In this document: positions 37,489 through 46,180 of the stretch, in pieces | How the letters are laid out: every line of letters starts with the position of its first letter | How positions within the stretch are numbered: position 1 is the first letter of the stretch | From: Flammeovirgaceae bacterium UBA2366 | Lineage (GTDB): Bacteria > Bacteroidota > Bacteroidia > Cytophagales > Cyclobacteriaceae | Length of the DNA stretch: 64,000 bases | Direction of reading: 5' to 3' | NCBI GenBank assembly: GCA_002344065.1 | Contig: DDTK01000003.1 | Span: forward strand, 124,001-188,000 | Notes under the pieces: generated by a model | The model's database searches: none | Seen by the model: the letters and a program-made list of their open reading frames with translations, nothing else | Told to the model about the DNA's origin: nothing | Program-made: the position numbers and the translations under genes

Positions 37489-39365
37489 CCGTTAGCCATC
37501 ATCTTGTCACGCCACAGCATTAGCCCCAGAAATTTCCACATGATAACCATATTCAGCTCTTTATCACCTGTCCTGCTACGCGAATATATTTTTAATTGCT
37601 TGTCAACCCAATTATAATCAATCATGGGCCACGCTTTAGAAAATTGATGAGCTGATAGTTTAGTTTGAAAAAGATTATCTAAATCGCTCTTAAACCAGTT
37701 AAACAATGGAATACTGAAGCCCATTTTTGGCCGGTTGAAATATTCGGAGGGAATGTACCGTTCCAGTACTTTTCGAAGTAAATATTTTGTTTGTCCGTTT
37801 CTGATCTTATAATCCAAAGGCAGACGTAAACAAAATTCAACCAGGCGATGATCCAAAAAGGGTTCACGCGATTCGAGGCTATGGAACATGGTTGCCCGAT
37901 CAATCTTCACTAAAAAATCATCCGGTAACAAATACTTTAGGTCCCAAAGCATAAAAATTTCTATAGGATGCAAGGAAGACTTAAGCGTTTCATCAGCCAA
38001 TATGCCCGTATTATTATATGTCGCATTTTCGCTTAGGTACTGATTGATGCGCGATACATCCAGGGTTGAAATACAGGTTTTATAAAATTCAAGCCATGTA
38101 TTCTCACGCATAATCTGGCCGGCCTTATTGAGTTTATTACCCAGCGGAGAAACACCAAGCAAAGCATCAAGCCCGATTAATGTTTGACTTCCGATACTCC
38201 GCACAAACTCAGGCAGGTTGAATATGCGCTTGCCATATTTGTAATACCGCTGATACGACATGTAACCGCCAAACAACTCATCGCCACCCTCCGAAGATAA
38301 CACCACTTTCATACCTTTTTCTCTGGCCAATTCACTAACTAATGAGGTTGGAATACCAGAACTGTCATAAAAAGGCTCATCATAAATCTTGTAAAAATCA
38401 TTAAGTCTTTCCTTCGCCTCGTTGATGGTTAATATTCGCTCAGTATGGTTAGTTTTAAAGTAGTTGGCTATTTTTTTTGCATATGGGGTTTCATCAAAAG
38501 CCGGGTCATCAAACCCTATAGTGAATGTATTTATAATACCAAAGTGTTTCGAAAGTAGGGCTACTAACGCTGTACTATCTATCCCGCCACTAAAGAAAAT
38601 TCCTACCGGAACATCCGAAACCATTCGGTACTTGAATGACGATATCAGCAATTCCTCAAGCTCATCAATAAGTTTTTCTTCAGACTGTATGGTTATAGGA
38701 TTGTGAATATAATCCTCTGCATTCCAATACGACACTTGCCGTGCATTGCCTTGGGTAAAATGAAGGTAATGACCAGGAAGAAGCTTTTCAATTCCGGAAA
38801 AAAAAGTATTGGCGCCAACGGTAAACCCATACCGAAGATAATCCACCAGTCCTGAATAACTAATCGTGTTGGAATTTGCCTGATGAAAGGCCTTCAGTTC
38901 GCTGGCAAATGTTATCGAGCCATCCTTACATGAATAATATAATGGTTTTACGCCCAACCTGTCTTTGGCCAGGTATAATTCACGTGTTGCCTTATTATAG
39001 ACCGCAAAAGCAAACATGCCAATCAACTTCTTCAATACATCAACACCCCAATAATGAAAACCTTTTAGCAATACTTCGGTGTCGGAATGTGTAGCAAAAG
39101 AGTATCCAGCTTTTCCTAGTTCTATTCGTATCTCAGCATAGTTATAGATTTCACCATTAAATACGAGCACCAGATTATCAAAGAAAAAAGGTTGGTTAGC
39201 CGAATCGCTCAAATCAATGATGGAGAGACGGTTGTGGGCTAAACCAACGTTTTCTTCAAAGAAAATACCTTGGGCATCGGGCCCCCGATGGTGCAGGCAT
39301 TTCTGTAATGTCAGCAAATCGTGCTTTGATTTTCGCGAATCAATAAAACCGGATATACCACACAT
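37485..39365 (-). CDS. asnB: asparagine synthase (glutamine-hydrolysing), AsnB type
   Basis: The 626-residue protein has a class II glutamine amidotransferase N-terminus with catalytic Cys2 (MCGISGFIDSRKSK), HNRLSIIDLSDSANQPF and NGEIYNYAE, and an ATP-pyrophosphatase domain with SGGIDS at residues 259-264, then SSEGGDELFGGY and FSIPLFNWFKSD. In polysaccharide loci AsnB-like enzymes usually amidate uronic acids or other carboxyl groups of sugars instead of making free asparagine, and that is more likely here. It overlaps the next glycosyltransferase by 4 bases and follows the FkbM methyltransferase by 10 bases. Confidence 0.92.
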   Translation of the reverse strand: MCGISGFIDSRKSKHDLLTLQKCLHHRGPDAQGIFFEENVGLAHNRLSIIDLSDSANQPFFFDNLVLVFNGEIYNYAEIRIELGKAGYSFATHSDTEVLLKGFHYWGVDVLKKLIGMFAFAVYNKATRELYLAKDRLGVKPLYYSCKDGSITFASELKAFHQANSNTISYSGLVDYLRYGFTVGANTFFSGIEKLLPGHYLHFTQGNARQVSYWNAEDYIHNPITIQSEEKLIDELEELLISSFKYRMVSDVPVGIFFSGGIDSTALVALLSKHFGIINTFTIGFDDPAFDETPYAKKIANYFKTNHTERILTINEAKERLNDFYKIYDEPFYDSSGIPTSLVSELAREKGMKVVLSSEGGDELFGGYMSYQRYYKYGKRIFNLPEFVRSIGSQTLIGLDALLGVSPLGNKLNKAGQIMRENTWLEFYKTCISTLDVSRINQYLSENATYNNTGILADETLKSSLHPIEIFMLWDLKYLLPDDFLVKIDRATMFHSLESREPFLDHRLVEFCLRLPLDYKIRNGQTKYLLRKVLERYIPSEYFNRPKMGFSIPLFNWFKSDLDNLFQTKLSAHQFSKAWPMIDYNWVDKQLKIYSRSRTGDKELNMVIMWKFLGLMLWRDKMMANG

Positions 39366-39375
39366 AACAAAATTT

Positions 39376-40116
39376 TTAAATCCTTTCCTTTGGTATACCT
39401 AAAAAATTAGTCTCTGCGTTTCGGTCATAGTTTGTGCTGTGTGCGTGAATGAAATTCGCTTCGAAGCCTTCCTGCGAATATTCTTCTCCCTGGTCCAAAC
39501 GAAAAAGTTTATAGTTGTTAGCCAGAAAGAAATCAAACATTTCGCGAGACGTTACACCATAAGCTTCAACATGCACACGCGCAAACTCAAACATAATTAC
39601 TGGCCTGCACCGGGCAATTGTTTGCACCGCTCCTTTTAGCACTTGCAATTCTGCACCTTCTACATCAATCTTAATAAAATCAATCAGGGTGTTTTCCGGA
39701 ATAACGGAATCAAGTTTTTTAGTGGTTACATGAAGTTCTTCCACCTGTGCCGACACGGGGTAATGCTGGAGTTGAAACCCACTCATAGCTTCGGCACCTA
39801 CGGCTTTGTAAAACACAGTTGTATCTTCCTGGTCGCTTAGGGCGAAGTTATGCAGCGACACAGTTTTAAACCTGGTCTTTAGTTGCTCGAAATAATCAGG
39901 TAAGGGTTCAAAAGCCCAGTGTCTTCCATGCTGTGCATATTTCAGAAACAATTCTAAAAACGAACCTTCGTGGCAACCAATATCAATTCCGTTTGAATTT
40001 GGTTTAAGGGTTGATGAAAGTATTTTCTCAACGCGCTTATGATCGCGCGCTATCCGTATGGCCCACTCCGATGGTCTTGGGCTCAGTAAACGTTTAATGG
40101 AATTAACGAGTTTCAT
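39376..40116 (-). CDS. FkbM family methyltransferase
   Basis: The 246-residue protein is a class I SAM-dependent methyltransferase. The SAM-binding segment is GIDIGCHEGSFLELFLKYA (motif I near residue 44), and the FkbM signature DFIKIDVEGAELQVLKGAVQ follows near 140, with MFEFARVHVEAYG behind it. FkbM enzymes usually O-methylate sugar hydroxyls. It overlaps the pyruvyl transferase by 4 bases upstream and is 10 bases ahead of asnB, so it should modify the polysaccharide made by this locus. Its target sugar is unknown. Confidence 0.88.
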   Translation of the reverse strand: MKLVNSIKRLLSPRPSEWAIRIARDHKRVEKILSSTLKPNSNGIDIGCHEGSFLELFLKYAQHGRHWAFEPLPDYFEQLKTRFKTVSLHNFALSDQEDTTVFYKAVGAEAMSGFQLQHYPVSAQVEELHVTTKKLDSVIPENTLIDFIKIDVEGAELQVLKGAVQTIARCRPVIMFEFARVHVEAYGVTSREMFDFFLANNYKLFRLDQGEEYSQEGFEANFIHAHSTNYDRNAETNFLGIPKERI

Positions 40117-41246
40117 AATCGCTCACGGATAAAGGTATTAACGGAATCCATTCCTTGGTGAATTATTTTATTGTTCCGTTCAAAATCACGCAAGGTGCTT
40201 TCTTTCCATGATTGAATATCGCTAAACGTGGCCAAAATAAGGCTTTCAAGTTGTGTTGGTATTTGCTCCAACTCCAAAACCTGGGCCGACTCAGGAAGGA
40301 TTCCCTTCAGGGTAGAAAGTTTCGGATCAAGTTTAAGAGCAATGGATGGCAGCCCAAAAGTACTGGCTAAAATAACTCCATGAAACCGTGACGAAACAAT
40401 CAAATCATGATCACAGAACCTGGCAAAGAATTCACTCAGGTTGCCTGATTCCAAAGGCCACTCCACCAGGTTAAAATCATCCTGAACAAGTTTACTATAA
40501 GGTGTATCATAAACCTTTTCAAATGAAAAGAAGGTTATGGAGAATCCCCTATCCCTCAAGGACTTTGCAACATCAAGGGTTTCTTTCACATAATCGTTGT
40601 TGCTTTTCCAATAGCGTAATACCATACCAATACGCTTTGACGCAGGCTCAACAGTTTTTTTTAATCCTGACGGATGCCAGTATTCCGAAAAAAATGCCAA
40701 GTCGGTTGACACCACTGGACTCACCCGTGTTTTGTACCGGATGGCTGCTGCTACACTTGCTGAATCACGTACCTGCAAATAATCATACCCGTTTAATAGT
40801 GGCACATTGGTATAAAATTTTCGAGACGATGGCGTAAACGTACCAACCCCAATACCCAGGCCTATCCGGTATGTTGTTGAAATATTCTCTTTGCTCTTTA
40901 CTACTTTATAAAACTGATAAAGTTTTGTGAACCACGAAGGCTTGTTAAGGATTATCCGGTTAAGGACTGAAAACAGAAAATTTCCGTGCTCATAATCATA
41001 ATGTACACCACCACCACCATGAACGATGAAATCAAAATGTTCACGGGCTGAATAATTAATTGTTCGGATATTCTCACCTAGTAGCCCATTCAGATAGGAA
41101 GAGGTTTGCTCGGTATTAACAAAAACAACAAGTTCGGCTTCCGGAAAATGCCACTTCAAGTTGTGGTAGCACACCAGCAATAGAATATCGTCTCCAAGGT
41201 TCCCAAAACCATAGTATCCCTGCAGCAATATTTTTTTTCGATTCAT
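40113..41246 (-). CDS. polysaccharide pyruvyl transferase family protein
   Basis: The 377-residue protein belongs to the CsaB/WcaK (PF04230) family, which adds ketal-linked pyruvate to sugars. The start LLQGYYGFGNLGDDILLLVC carries the usual G(N/Y)xGD loop; HGGGGVHYDYEHGNFLFS and SSRFHGVILASTFGLPSIAL (the conserved SxRFH motif) are further marks. Pyruvylated sugars add acid charge to capsules and can anchor surface-layer proteins. It starts just after a glycosyltransferase gene and overlaps the FkbM gene by 4 bases. Confidence 0.86.
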   Translation of the reverse strand: MNRKKILLQGYYGFGNLGDDILLLVCYHNLKWHFPEAELVVFVNTEQTSSYLNGLLGENIRTINYSAREHFDFIVHGGGGVHYDYEHGNFLFSVLNRIILNKPSWFTKLYQFYKVVKSKENISTTYRIGLGIGVGTFTPSSRKFYTNVPLLNGYDYLQVRDSASVAAAIRYKTRVSPVVSTDLAFFSEYWHPSGLKKTVEPASKRIGMVLRYWKSNNDYVKETLDVAKSLRDRGFSITFFSFEKVYDTPYSKLVQDDFNLVEWPLESGNLSEFFARFCDHDLIVSSRFHGVILASTFGLPSIALKLDPKLSTLKGILPESAQVLELEQIPTQLESLILATFSDIQSWKESTLRDFERNNKIIHQGMDSVNTFIRERL

Positions 41247-41252
41247 TGCTAA

Positions 41253-42482
41253 TTAGGCGGGTGACGGTACATAAACCAAGCTGCTGAGCAGTGTGTATAA
41301 GCGATCAGCATTAAACTGAGCGGAGTAAGCAGGATCGGCCGGGGCTACAGAAAAAAAAGACATATTTTTTTCTTTGTAGTTAATTACGGCCCTTCGCAGG
41401 TATTCGGCAATTGCGTTCACATCATCATGCACAAAACAATTGCCATACCTTCTTTCAATAACCGAACGGCATGTACTGTTGGCACCGGTAATTGCCAATA
41501 TCGGGCGTTGCGATGTCATGTAACCAAGTATCTTGGATAAGAAGAACACAGAGTCGGCATCGCTGAAACGCCAATCAAATAGCAAGAGCACATGGGCTTT
41601 ACGCTGACTGGACACACTTTCTTCAAACGTATACTCTTCTACAACTTTAACAAACGGATAATTGTACTGATGAAAAACCGCACGAACATCAGGATTTAAC
41701 CGGCCCATAAACACAAATTCACATTTTGAAAAAAAATCAGGTTCCTGTTGGGTTATTTTCTTTATTGCCTCAAGCAAAAATACTGGGTTTCTTCCCTCAC
41801 CATAAAAATTACCGGTGTGTAAAAAAATCATTTTGTCGCCAAACGCAAAAGGATTCTCCGCCAGCTCATCATCGTTGTAAACATTAGGGAAGAACTGAAA
41901 CTTATGAGCAAACTGAGGATAGTGTTCAGTGTAAAGCTTTATTTGCTCGTGTGAGGTGAGCGTAACAACATCGGCATTTTCGAAACATTCCCGCTCCATC
42001 ACGCCATGGAATTCCCTTACTTTCCCGGCAAACAAATGCAAGGGCGAAAGCAACCAAGGGTCGCTAAGATGCAAAACCCACGGAACCTTGTAGTGTTGCT
42101 TAAGCTTAAGCGCCATCAATGCAGAACTAAAGGGAGTTGCCCGGGAATATATGATATCTGGGCGTAGACCAATTTTCTTTATGGCCTTTTTCCACTGCCG
42201 TGGAAACATAAAATCCTCATCAGGTTTCATCAACCAATCCTTATTAATAATACTGGTTAAGAATCTACCCGCCCGTGAGCTATAGTGTGGCAGCCGAATA
42301 AACGTTGCAGGTTTAATGGCATCATAAAGTCCGGGGTCAGCGCTCCGCCACCCGTGTGCTACTTTAATGGTAAGCACCGTTAGCTCACACCGCTTTGCTA
42401 GATGATTTGCATACTTAATAACCTGCAAACTTTCGGGGGTGTTTTGGGGAGGAGCGGATATGCTAACCAAAAGAACTCGCAT
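41253..42482 (-). CDS. GT4-like glycosyltransferase
   Basis: From the ATG at 42482 the protein is 409 residues (MRVLLVSISAPPQNTPESLQ); that ATG overlaps the upstream stop codon as TGATG, which supports it over a start 24 bases earlier. It looks like a two-lobe GT-B enzyme of the GT4 type: KAHVLLLFDWRFSDADSVFF (donor lobe) and FLHTGNFYGEGRNPVFLLEA (lobe hinge). Catalytic E residues were not resolved with confidence. It lies between a methyltransferase and a pyruvyl transferase in the polysaccharide operon. Confidence 0.75.
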   Translation of the reverse strand: MRVLLVSISAPPQNTPESLQVIKYANHLAKRCELTVLTIKVAHGWRSADPGLYDAIKPATFIRLPHYSSRAGRFLTSIINKDWLMKPDEDFMFPRQWKKAIKKIGLRPDIIYSRATPFSSALMALKLKQHYKVPWVLHLSDPWLLSPLHLFAGKVREFHGVMERECFENADVVTLTSHEQIKLYTEHYPQFAHKFQFFPNVYNDDELAENPFAFGDKMIFLHTGNFYGEGRNPVFLLEAIKKITQQEPDFFSKCEFVFMGRLNPDVRAVFHQYNYPFVKVVEEYTFEESVSSQRKAHVLLLFDWRFSDADSVFFLSKILGYMTSQRPILAITGANSTCRSVIERRYGNCFVHDDVNAIAEYLRRAVINYKEKNMSFFSVAPADPAYSAQFNADRLYTLLSSLVYVPSPA

Positions 42483-43177
42483 CAGGCAATTTTGCGGTAA
42501 ATACAATTAGTATGTTCCGTAAGCAATCGAATATTACGGGCATCAAATTTATGAACAAATCCGCTATCGGACAGGGGTGCATCAACAATTTCAAAATCGG
42601 TAAAAGCGGTCGTGTCCTCAAATCTGAAATTACTATTGTATACCACAAGCAATCCACCCTTCCTTACCATAGCAGCAAGATCTTTCGCGGTTTTTGAAAA
42701 CTTTGAAAATGGATAGATGGCTTCGCAATTCTGCAAGTCCTTGGTATCCTCCCAACGGCAAAGAACAGAAAGACAAAAAATAGCATCGTAAGGGGCATCT
42801 TTTAACAGGTTTTCAGGTATGCTGAAAATAAAGGAAATTCCTGGGTCCGTATTTTTTCGTTTAGCAATCGCCAGGTTTAGGCTATTGATGTCCGCTCCAA
42901 CAATACGTGCATGAGGAAAATATTTCCTTAATGAAAAACACTCCTCACCGGTGGAACATCCAAACGATAAAAGTTTTAGTTTTCTTTCAGCACCCATGAG
43001 TGCTTTTGATGCCTCTCCAAACAATAGGGGATACCGGTCGGTATATGTTTTAGAGGTCAGCTGATGTTGGTCCTTGAATAACCTCCGGTAAACCCGCACA
43101 ACATTGACGCGAAAAATACTGAAGTGATTCGTGCAAAAGGTAATAAGTTTTTTGAAAAAATCAGTCAATCTCTTCAT
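42482..43177 (-). CDS. SAM-dependent methyltransferase
   Basis: From the ATG at 43177 (MKRLTDFFKKLI) the protein is 231 residues; a TTG at 43186 would add three. The SAM-binding loop is LKLLSFGCSTGEECFSLRKY near residue 68, followed by ARIVGADINSLNLAIAKRKN, the acidic-loop aspartate, and YDAIFCLSVLCRWED, which resembles CheR-like and class I methyltransferases. It overlaps the flippase gene upstream and the glycosyltransferase downstream, so it likely methylates a sugar of the same polymer. The exact family is unclear. Confidence 0.75.
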   Translation of the reverse strand: MKRLTDFFKKLITFCTNHFSIFRVNVVRVYRRLFKDQHQLTSKTYTDRYPLLFGEASKALMGAERKLKLLSFGCSTGEECFSLRKYFPHARIVGADINSLNLAIAKRKNTDPGISFIFSIPENLLKDAPYDAIFCLSVLCRWEDTKDLQNCEAIYPFSKFSKTAKDLAAMVRKGGLLVVYNSNFRFEDTTAFTDFEIVDAPLSDSGFVHKFDARNIRLLTEHTNCIYRKIA

Positions 43178-43178
43178 A

Positions 43179-44558
43179 TCAGGCAAACGTGTAGAAAAAG
43201 GTTACCCCAAAAAACAGCGCGAGTATAATTAAAGTATCCCGAACCACTATGCCCCGATTTAATTTTACCATTCCGAAGATAACATAAAGCTGTATAGTGT
43301 GGCATAAAATTGTGGCTAGTACATAACCCATAATAGCAGCTTTTGCATCGAAGAAAGTTGCACCCACCAAAAGCCCGATAGTTTTCAGAATTATAAACAG
43401 AAGGTTTAGGATAAAGTTTATACGCTCCCGGTGTAGAACCCGGAACAATACCGAAAGTGGATGTGCAGGAACAGCTGGAATTAAACTTATGGCCAGAAAG
43501 GAAGCATAAATACCCGAACCCCGCCAGGTTTCACCAAACAAGAACAAAAACAAGGGCAAGCTTATCATAGAGAGTACCGAAAGGCTTAGTGAACTAATCA
43601 GAAATAACCTTTTGTAAAGCCTGAGGGAAGCAGGTGCCAATTGCTCCGGTGTATCATGCTGCAACTCGGCAGCCTTTTGCAAAAAAACAGTAGTTGATGA
43701 GCTGATAAGCACGTTCATGGGCATGCTTACCAGGCTAAAAGCCAGGGCAAATAAGCCTAGCGTTGTCTGACCAAAATAGAATGAAATGATATATACCGGT
43801 AATTGATTGCTGAAGTTACTCAGCAATAAGCCGGTAGTAACAAATAGCGGGTACGCACGATAGGCAACAAACAACCGTTGAGTGTCGACCAAAGAAATTC
43901 TTCTGGTGATTTGCACCAATTGACTTCGCATAGTGCGGCTTAAACGGGCAAGACTATCAAGGGGGAATTGAATTCCATTACCGATTATCATGCCAGCAGC
44001 GTCAACACGAACAAAAAAACCGAAGAGCAGTGTTGCCAGTTTACTGGCAAATGTTGAAATTATCTTTCCAAAAGCACTCCGTTTAAATTCTTTAAGCCGA
44101 ATGCTCCAGCCTGACAGCATGCTGTCAACACCAATCAAAAACAAATAAAGTGGAATAAACCACAGAAATTTTGCTATTGCTTGCCATTCAAAAAATTCCA
44201 CCAGAAATTCGCCAGACGTAAAAACAACCAAGCCGGAGAGCGTTACAAAAAAAACAATAACAGCCACGGTTAGCTGCACCATTTTATAAAAATCATTATC
44301 GTCCTTAATGGTCACATACCCCGTTGGATACTGAAGTGTTACCAAGGGCGAAACATTATTTATAATGGCCATAAATAAGGAGAAAGCACCATAAGCAGCA
44401 GGGCCATACATACGGGCAATAAAAGGTGTAAAAATCAAACCAAGAGCTAGGGCAGCAGCATTGCCGGTAATGGTTACAGCCAGGTTATGGACAAATCTTC
44501 CTTCGGGGAAAATGCGCAGGAAGTTCTCTTTTAAAATCAAAAATGGCCTTGGCAACAT
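43179..44558 (-). CDS. oligosaccharide flippase (Wzx-type)
   Basis: The 459-residue protein has about 12-14 membrane segments and the MATE/MVF-like start NLAVTITGNAAALALGLIFTPFIA RMYGPAAYGAFSLFMAII typical of Wzx. It would flip lipid-linked repeat units across the inner membrane for Wzy-dependent assembly of a surface polysaccharide. It is the first of a run of overlapping minus-strand genes. No Wza, Wzc or initiating phosphosugar transferase is in the window. The 314 bases upstream of its start hold a fragment of a duplicated epimerase gene. Confidence 0.85.
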   Translation of the reverse strand: MLPRPFLILKENFLRIFPEGRFVHNLAVTITGNAAALALGLIFTPFIARMYGPAAYGAFSLFMAIINNVSPLVTLQYPTGYVTIKDDNDFYKMVQLTVAVIVFFVTLSGLVVFTSGEFLVEFFEWQAIAKFLWFIPLYLFLIGVDSMLSGWSIRLKEFKRSAFGKIISTFASKLATLLFGFFVRVDAAGMIIGNGIQFPLDSLARLSRTMRSQLVQITRRISLVDTQRLFVAYRAYPLFVTTGLLLSNFSNQLPVYIISFYFGQTTLGLFALAFSLVSMPMNVLISSSTTVFLQKAAELQHDTPEQLAPASLRLYKRLFLISSLSLSVLSMISLPLFLFLFGETWRGSGIYASFLAISLIPAVPAHPLSVLFRVLHRERINFILNLLFIILKTIGLLVGATFFDAKAAIMGYVLATILCHTIQLYVIFGMVKLNRGIVVRDTLIILALFFGVTFFYTFA

Positions 44559-44872
44559 CGCGGTTCAAACATCGCAAAAAATAAAATTTGCACCTATTGA
44601 CTGTTCACCAAACTATCCCTACATACATTACAAATTTGCTGCTAAAACAATGTCCACGAAAACACCTGGTTTCAAGCTATTGTAATAATTTGCGCACAAA
44701 AATAACCGATTTGTAAACATCATTATTAACCGGTGGGGCTGGCTTTATTGGAGCCATGTTAGCCGTGAGCTGTTGAAAATCCAAAACGATGGAAAGCCGC
44801 TACAATTTTTTGCGAGATAATAGGTCCCCGTGTGAGCATGCTAAGAGGTGTTGTTTTTTCGTAATGTGGAAA
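44559..44872. other. gene-free spacer holding a decayed duplicate of the epimerase start
   Basis: No intact gene is seen. The segment 44670-44771 is nearly the same as 46138-46242, the upstream region and first ~20 codons of the epimerase gene. Beyond it, 44772-44872 resembles nothing else in the window. Confidence 0.7.
44670..44771 (+). pseudogene. duplicated 5' fragment of the SDR epimerase gene
   Basis: Aligned to 46138-46242 the two copies differ by three one-base gaps and about six substitutions. In this copy the start codon TTG is followed at once by TAA, and a one-base gap (GAGCC-ATG against GAGCCCATG) breaks the frame. It is therefore not translated as epimerase. After 44771 the frame reads ELLKIQNDGKPLQFFAR and stops, which may be a short join to a later part of such a gene. 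Confidence 0.75.
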
Positions 44873-45778
44873 TCAGTTCTTGCGTAGCCACAAGATCATG
44901 TTCATATCCGTTCGGGTAAGCTTAGTTATTATTTTAATTACGGGGTTGGGCTTCGCGAACACGTAGTCATGGGTTGTCCAAAAATCGACCTGTGCAATCG
45001 AATAGTTATTCAACTGCGCGTTTTTCTCAAACGTCTCTTTTCCGAATTCATACAAGTGAAACGGAGCATGCATGGGAGAAATGTTTGATACGTAATCCAT
45101 ACCCCTAAGCCGGTAAAACAGATTGGCAAGCAGTTGAACAAATATTCGGTTGGACGGAACACCGATGTACACCAGGCCTCCGGGTTTTAGCCACCTTAGT
45201 GCAGTCACCAGAGCTTGGTTGGGGTCATACAAATGCTCAAACACCGCGCTGAAAAGAATCAGATCGAAAAAGCTGTCCGGGAAAGACGCCTCCTCCAGGC
45301 TCTGGTTAAACAGGCGGTCACTGGGAAAGCCTCGCGTCAAGGCATACTCGTAAAAACTTTTGGAGGGCTCCAACCCGTAGGCGTCCACATCATTTCGAAT
45401 CAATGCCTTCATCACACCTCCAAGCCCCGTACCGATATCAAGGCCGCGCATACTGGCCCGGGCGGGGTAAATGGCCTTAAAGGTGTTAATCTCATGCTGA
45501 AAATAAGTTTCGGGAATTTCCTTCAACTGTTCCCCAAAGTATAGATCGACCGGTACTTCATAGTGATCTGCAATTCGTTGGGGTATGGGTAGCGGATTGG
45601 CAAAGATGAGCCCGCACGCACGGCATTGAACTACTGTAGTGGTGATCCCTATTTTTTGTTTTGGGTTTCTTCCCTGATGTTGGTTTAGCCGCTTGCCCAA
45701 CACATTGAAATCGGTGCGCCCACACATATTACATCGGTCAGCATAAACAAAACGATAGGTGATCTCTTTTCGGTCCAT
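44873..45778 (-). CDS. zinc-ribbon class I methyltransferase
   Basis: The 301-residue protein has an N-terminal CxxC...CxxC zinc-ribbon (RCNMCGRTDF at residues 14-23 and VQCRACGLIF at about 52-61), then a class I SAM-binding fold (MRGLDIGTGLGGVMKALIRN near 110, LILFSAVFEHLYDPNQAL near 175). This matches the family that includes sugar C- and O-methyltransferases acting on nucleotide-linked or lipid-linked sugars. It lies between the two copies of the epimerase start and is transcribed toward the flippase, 314 bases away. Confidence 0.82.
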   Translation of the reverse strand: MDRKEITYRFVYADRCNMCGRTDFNVLGKRLNQHQGRNPKQKIGITTTVVQCRACGLIFANPLPIPQRIADHYEVPVDLYFGEQLKEIPETYFQHEINTFKAIYPARASMRGLDIGTGLGGVMKALIRNDVDAYGLEPSKSFYEYALTRGFPSDRLFNQSLEEASFPDSFFDLILFSAVFEHLYDPNQALVTALRWLKPGGLVYIGVPSNRIFVQLLANLFYRLRGMDYVSNISPMHAPFHLYEFGKETFEKNAQLNNYSIAQVDFWTTHDYVFAKPNPVIKIITKLTRTDMNMILWLRKN

Positions 45779-46180
45779 GGTAATCTTGATAAACTACAAT
45801 TGCTTGGTGTAACTCGGCTGGGCAAACAACTAGATAAAAAAGCATTTGAACAAGTGGATGATAAAAAAATTGAACCACACGGTGACGAGGCTATTTTTTC
45901 GCTTGCGGCTGGTATAAATAACCTTGACAATGTTTCAGGTTCGATGTATAACTGCTGGCGCCCAAGCATTACCATAGTTGAAAAATCTGCCCCATTTTGC
46001 TAACAGGCTTCAAAAATGTGGCACAATTGCTCATTATCCCCATAAACATCTCGCCATTAACAAGCAGGTGATTTTCTATAATGCTATGCTAGTCAAGTTT
46101 AATTGCACGGAGAAAACCCGCTACGAATCCAATCCTATTTCAAGCGATTGTAATAACTTGCGCACCAAAAATAAACCGAC
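45779..46180. other. 402-base spacer with a possible gene remnant
   Basis: On the plus strand an open frame from 45782 to 46003 has protein-like composition (LLGVTRLGKQLDKKAFEQVD, then PHGDEAIFSLAAGINNLDN) but no good start codon and no family that I recognise. It may be the end of a gene displaced by rearrangement. The last ~43 bases (46138-46180) are the upstream part of the duplicated segment. Confidence 0.4.

Noticed and set aside
44559..46180. Mobile element around the methyltransferase
   Set aside because: No transposase, terminal inverted repeats or short target duplications were seen; the 100-base direct repeats are gene-derived.
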